The notes beneath the pieces were generated by a model. The model did not search any database. It saw nothing but the letters and a program-made list of their open reading frames with translations, and was not told where the DNA came from. A DNA stretch of 64,000 bases from CAWDVR01 sp044869805. GTDB lineage: Bacteria > Acidobacteriota > Thermoanaerobaculia > Multivoradales > SZUA-115. Positions 58,701 through 64,000 of this stretch are shown here, piece after piece. Where the stretch lies: NCBI GenBank assembly GCA_044869805.1, contig JBIOXV010000013.1:1-64000 (forward strand), read 5' to 3'. A program made the translations under genes and the position numbers. The number at the start of each line of letters is the position of its first letter. The stretch's first letter is position 1.

Positions 58701-59852
58701 CGTGCTCTGCCGGGCGGTGATTGGCGGGTCCGCGCCACCCTGCGATCGGATGAGCGGCAGGTCGAGGCCTTCGTCTCGCTCGCACCTGGCCAGCAGGTGG
58801 AGCGCGATCTAGAGTTCGGCGGGCGGTCCGCGCTCCGCGGCGTGGTGATCTTCGATGGCGAACCGCTCGCGGAAGCGACCGTCTCTCTGCGTGCGCATCT
58901 CCACGCGCTGGCACGCAGCATGACGACCGACTGGCAGGGAGGGTTCCGCTTCGAGGAGCTGGAGGCCGACACCTATTGGCTGGGAGTGGACCACGTCGTG
59001 CTGCAACTGGTGCACAACGAAACCGTCGAGGTGACCGGCGATCGGGAGATCGTAGTGACTCTATCTGCGGCTTCGATCACCGGCTCGGTCGCCGACGGGA
59101 TCTCCGGACAACCAGTCGGCGGCGCCGTCCTCGAGCTGCGTCCCGTGCCTGGCAGCGCTGCCGAGTTCTTGATGACGGGCGCGAGTCGCGCGGATGGCAC
59201 CTTCCGGCTGTCTCGCGTGCCCGCTGGCAGCTATCGGCTGCTCTTCCGGGCGGCCGGCTACAGTTCCTCCACACTGGACCTAAGCATCAACTCGCAGGAA
59301 GAGCGTACGGGATTGGACGTCGAGCTCGAGCCCGCGACGGGGCTCCGGCTCGTCGTGCATTTGGCAGACGGCCGAGATCCACCGACCATCCATCTCGCGG
59401 CCTTGGCAGCGGATGGCCACCCGGGGCTGGCCGAGACACGAACCCGTGAGCCGGACGGCAGCTTCCTTCTCTCCAGTCTCGCGGCCGGCTCCTGGACTCT
59501 CCTGGTGGGCGCCGATGGTGGCGCGCTCTCGGTGATCAACGTCTCCGTTCCGGGCGAGGCCGTGGCCGTCACGCTGCCACCAGCCGGCAAGCTCTCCGTG
59601 TCGGTCCTCGGCCTGGCGGCCACCAATCTCCTGGCCACTATGCGCTTGTTCGATATGCAGGGCCAGCTCCTCCGGACCTTGGGCATGGGTGGTCAGGTCG
59701 AGGAGAGCTGGGCGCTCATCGGTGGGCGAGGCGTCATCGCGAACGTCCCAGCCGGGACGTGGCACCTGCTGGTGGAGGCTCCCGACGGCCGCACCTGGGA
59801 GGTCGCTGTGACCCATCCCGGGATCGGTGACCTGGCGGTCGTTGTGGAGTGA
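55794..59852 (+). CDS. Giant secreted carboxypeptidase-regulatory-like repeat protein
   Basis: A 1352-residue protein. A signal peptide (to about 27) is followed by about a dozen carboxypeptidase regulatory-like (CarboxypepD_reg) beta-sandwich domains in tandem. Each has a form such as G-x-V-x-D-a-x-G-x-P-L/I-x-G-A-x-V, seen in AVSGAVLDAGARPLPDVEAAL, LAGRVVDADGSPLESARLFA, GRLVDAAGEPVPGGLVEL, EGTVRRASGEPVSGARVRA and ITGSVADGISGQPVGGAVLE. Between them are F-x-L-x-x-L/V-x-A-G-x-Y motifs. No catalytic domain is evident, so it is probably structural or adhesive at the outer surface. I chose the ATG at 55794, with GGAG upstream. Related domains also occur in TonB receptors, but here there is no barrel. 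Confidence 0.85.
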   Translation: MLKGPVGQALALIGALCFLSASPMHSAAVSGAVLDAGARPLPDVEAALLPLLTSFEAGRLRLRGQAEPMPIALAHTDASGRFRLAAPAGIFRVVVRSPGHLPMQYAPLALVEDEELPEVALQPAAQTAVRVLDARGQPIAGAWVLATRSAEPRSARGSLAGWREDLRLLLSGDNGEIDLPRAAGEELDLTVFAPGRGENQIASFEGQAISVQQLSGPPRRIRVMGSDRKPLGGILIATGERLWPLGLTGEDGSLDVALPSGPVRLGLLADDGRRQSFELANPPPEGGDILILAEARRVRGRVIREADQRPLGEALVWASHEPARFVHSDAQGNYELVSPAGGFQLQALAAGFLPRRARLEAGRLSGGRFPTLALVRSASLAGRVVDADGSPLESARLFAFAEPQADSPPGNAAVLQRASSDAQGWFRLRSLRQGLPYRVVAARAGFFSSSMRSIASAPGSEGAALRLVLTRSRAGQGWVEDEDGVVVPGAEVEVAPASRELASALRALMPGSKAITTDAKGQFWIAGLPAAQLDLTVRKPGFAPAYRRGISVAGEQGPANLGTVVLSPGSRIAGQIVDMKGRPIAGATVYRLKELRPGAALEPALRQRVADAVSRADGQFELRDLEQGTPVQIAAEAEGFMPAAVRGVRPPAERVSLRLEAGTDLRGRLVDAAGEPVPGGLVELSSALQVAHAQAEGTRSVGPLTVRAATSDRQGRFELHNVPARNAKLAVTASGFEPVEELPVELPQPAGEPELVVVLKPGATIEGTVRRASGEPVSGARVRASGVGAATDDDGAYALAGLAPGPTVVEVVHPHFPRTRKQILVDSPLTRLDFELADGISVSGRVVDTRGERIAGALVQLAARSNGNQLDYRALSQSDGLFQFSQVAPASYRLRAQDSAHAPVETEAAVEVAGEPIAGLEVVMLDEAVIRGHVLGLDASELAEVTVQALSNGGVAAPARLDSGGQYEIRALPGGDWRVRATLRSDERQVEAFVSLAPGQQVERDLEFGGRSALRGVVIFDGEPLAEATVSLRAHLHALARSMTTDWQGGFRFEELEADTYWLGVDHVVLQLVHNETVEVTGDREIVVTLSAASITGSVADGISGQPVGGAVLELRPVPGSAAEFLMTGASRADGTFRLSRVPAGSYRLLFRAAGYSSSTLDLSINSQEERTGLDVELEPATGLRLVVHLADGRDPPTIHLAALAADGHPGLAETRTREPDGSFLLSSLAAGSWTLLVGADGGALSVINVSVPGEAVAVTLPPAGKLSVSVLGLAATNLLATMRLFDMQGQLLRTLGMGGQVEESWALIGGRGVIANVPAGTWHLLVEAPDGRTWEVAVTHPGIGDLAVVVE

Positions 59853-59866
59853 GCGCAGAGGCTTCG

Positions 59867-59888
59867 GCGCGCGAGGAGCTTCGCGCGC
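59867..59888. terminator. Hairpin between convergent genes
   Basis: GCGCGCGA (59867-59874) pairs with TCGCGCGC (59881-59888) around GGAGCT, between the stops of the convergent repeat-protein gene and transglutaminase-like gene. There is no T-run. Confidence 0.45.
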
Positions 59889-59905
59889 TGGGAAGTGGAA
59901 GTGCG

Positions 59906-60568
59906 CTAAGAGCGCCGGCGGGCGGACGCCTCCGCGGGCTGGAACAGGCCCGCGGCGTTGGCCCCCATGAGCCCTGCCTGGTAGGAGCGCTCGTCGACCG
60001 GCGCCAGGCGTCGCTCGATGCCCCGCGGCACGAGCTCGAAGCGACGGCACCGGTCGGTCTGGTCGACGACGTGCTCGAGGTGCTCTTCCGAGGTCTCCCA
60101 GCCGAGGTGGTCGAACCGCGAGAGGTCGAGCGGCGCCCGGTAGCCGCGCAGGGTCTTCTCGCGCGCCACGTTGTAATACGCCTCGAAATAGGACATCGCG
60201 AGCTCGCGCAGGGTGCGGTAGACCGGCTCGCGGAAGCGCAGGCCCGAGAAGTTCGACTTCGAGACCGCGCCCCACAGACCATCCACGCGGAAGAGAGCCA
60301 CCAGATGCTCGTCGTCGCGGCCGTTGGGGAGCAGGTTGAGGATCAACGGCCGGTGCCCCAGCCGCCGTAGCGCCGCGGCCCCGAACAGCGCGCCGTCCGC
60401 GCAGTGCGCCTTGCGGTCGCGGATCACGCTGCGCGGCGAGCGGTAGAGCTCGTCGGCGCTGTAGTCGAGGCCGTCCAGGTAGGCCTGCACCTGGGCGGGG
60501 GTCCTGAGGCCCGCCAGGCACCGGCGCTCGTCACGGGTCAATCCATCGCCCGGCTGCCGGCCCTCCAC
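59906..60568 (-). CDS. Transglutaminase-like Cys-His protein of unknown function
   Basis: A 220-residue protein without signal peptide. RSPRSVIRDRKAHCADGALFG presents a Cys at the head of a helix and NGRDDEHLVALFRVDG a His, the order and spacing of a transglutaminase/papain-like catalytic pair; GAVSKSNFSG may hold a third residue. I do not recognise the family. GTG at 60568 comes right after the ppdK stop; a TTG at 60595, overlapping ppdK by 23 nt, is also possible. It is thus probably co-transcribed with ppdK. Whether it is an active enzyme and on what substrate is unknown. Confidence 0.62.
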   Translation of the reverse strand: MEGRQPGDGLTRDERRCLAGLRTPAQVQAYLDGLDYSADELYRSPRSVIRDRKAHCADGALFGAAALRRLGHRPLILNLLPNGRDDEHLVALFRVDGLWGAVSKSNFSGLRFREPVYRTLRELAMSYFEAYYNVAREKTLRGYRAPLDLSRFDHLGWETSEEHLEHVVDQTDRCRRFELVPRGIERRLAPVDERSYQAGLMGANAAGLFQPAEASARRRS

Positions 60569-60572
60569 CGCG

Positions 60573-63299
<2,727 letters not shown>

Positions 63300-63322
63300 G
63301 AGCTCTTTCCCTCGCCGCTCGT

Positions 63323-63431
63323 GTAGGGGCGACCCTCGTGGTCGCCTGCACCGGGCGGCCACGAGGGCCGCCCCTACATCTCGAATCTGCTCTCGACGCA
63401 CTCGTTGGAGGGCGGCCACGGGGGGCCGCCC
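63323..63431. repeat. Three GTAGGGGCG-type palindromic repeats between glyS and ppdK
   Basis: Copies lie at 63323-63346, 63353-63377 (inverted) and 63410-63431 (degenerate). The first two form the same inverted pair seen at 11.0 and 23.0 kb. They fill the entire gap between two same-strand genes, so an intervening hairpin would affect the 3' end of the glyS message. Confidence 0.85.
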
Positions 63432-63438
63432 AACCATC

Positions 63439-64000
63439 CTACGATCCGTGCTTTGCCCGGTGCTCGGCGCGGTCGACCACCATCTCGGTGAGCCGAGCCA
63501 CGCGGTTCGCCACCCTCTCGATGGCCTGCAGGAGGGCGATGCGATTGCGGCGCAGCAGCTCGTCGTCGACCATCACCATCACCTCGACGAAGAAGCGGTC
63601 GAGGTCGCCGGCCAGCTCGGCCGTGCGCTCCAGGCAGCGCTCGTGCTCGCCCTGCTCCGCGGCGCGCTCCACCTCCGCCTCGACGCGCCGGAAGGCCGCG
63701 TACAGCGCGCGCTCCGCGGGCTCGGCGAGGGCGCTCTCGACCAGCGTCTCCCGGGGCGCGTCCTTGACGATGTTGGCGATGCGCTTGGCGGCCAGCACCA
63801 GGGAGAGGAAATCCTTGCCCTCGCGCACCCGGTGCAGGGCTTCGACGCGGCGCTCGAGGTCAGGCAGGTCCTCGGTGCCCGCGGCGAGCGCCGCCTCGAT
63901 CTCGTCGTAGGCGTAGCCCCGCGTGCCGAGCACGAAGCGGATGCGGTCGTCGAGGAAGGAGCGCAGAGTGGCGGCCATCTTCTCGACCGCCACCTTGAGC
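63439..64000 (-). CDS. glyS: Glycyl-tRNA synthetase beta subunit, C-terminal part (runs off the window)
   Basis: The last 186 residues of a GlyS beta subunit: helical DALR-like anticodon-binding region (FLDDRIRFVLGTRGYAYDEI, VEALHRVREGKDFLSLVLAAKRIANIVKD, LDRFFVEVMVMVDDELLRRNRIALLQAI). These match the C-terminal part of the two-subunit bacterial enzyme. The frame is open to base 64000, so the rest lies upstream, outside the window. The stop is at 63439, with the repeat block then ppdK following; this order (glyS-ppdK) is known from other bacteria. Confidence 0.9.
   Translation of the reverse strand, partial: LKVAVEKMAATLRSFLDDRIRFVLGTRGYAYDEIEAALAAGTEDLPDLERRVEALHRVREGKDFLSLVLAAKRIANIVKDAPRETLVESALAEPAERALYAAFRRVEAEVERAAEQGEHERCLERTAELAGDLDRFFVEVMVMVDDELLRRNRIALLQAIERVANRVARLTEMVVDRAEHRAKHGS

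Overview
The window is 64 kb of GC-rich bacterial chromosome, densely packed with genes on both strands. I see no phage, insertion sequence, tRNA, rRNA or CRISPR array. Several traits suit an Acidobacteriota-like soil or sediment lineage, with Thermoanaerobaculia as a guess: many secreted proteases and repeat proteins, 2-oxoacid:ferredoxin oxidoreductase next to complex I genes, a palindromic intergenic repeat based on GTAGGGGCG, and TACAAT/TAGAAT -10 boxes close to start codons. Myxococcota or Gemmatimonadota cannot be excluded. The lineage is inference, not a database result.

Layout. 1-5.2 kb: the 5' end of glutamine-dependent NAD synthetase, an Rpn-type nuclease with a repeat tail, a DUF1015 protein, a serine-hydrolase lipoprotein and a frameshifted secreted Cys-rich protein. 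5.2-11 kb: an MMPL exporter, PepD and an OPT peptide transporter. 11-13.7 kb: the elongation factor P module epmB / efp-epmA. 13.8-20.5 kb: a TonB receptor, a MntA/HepT toxin-antitoxin pair with a disrupted hepT, an MBL hydrolase, a fold-back repeat region, a B3/B4 protein and an OmpR-type two-component system. 20.5-26.3 kb: three secreted proteins (subtilase, chymotrypsin-like protease, BNR propeller). 26.4-32.8 kb: one minus-strand operon, nuoB-nuoCD-nuoI-korA-korB, followed by a DsrE-like gene. 32.9-36.2 kb: an IscA-like gene and a chromate-resistance operon (MFS transporter plus two ChrB-domain proteins). 36-42.7 kb: a quinone oxidoreductase, a small membrane protein, CorA, then a CurA-like reductase and a BON protein that share one promoter architecture, next to a GAF-kinase/NarL-type two-component system. 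42.7-53 kb: acyl-CoA dehydrogenase, a DMT exporter, asnS, rnc, AraC, a PLP decarboxylase, a zinc-ribbon membrane protein and mutL. 53-59.9 kb: a secreted metzincin-like protein, a small RTX-repeat protein and a 1352-residue carboxypeptidase-regulatory-repeat protein. 59.9-64 kb: a transglutaminase-like protein, ppdK and the 3' end of glyS.

How the genes work together. The nuo/kor block ties 2-oxoacid oxidation, through ferredoxin, to the quinone-binding arm of complex I without NADH-module genes, which suggests a ferredoxin-fed complex. The EF-P block gives the lysylation route for Lys34. The CurA/BON promoters and the adjacent two-component system look like a small stress regulon. Many genes start 6-9 nt after a -10 hexamer with no Shine-Dalgarno, pointing to widespread leaderless transcription beside ordinary SD-led genes.
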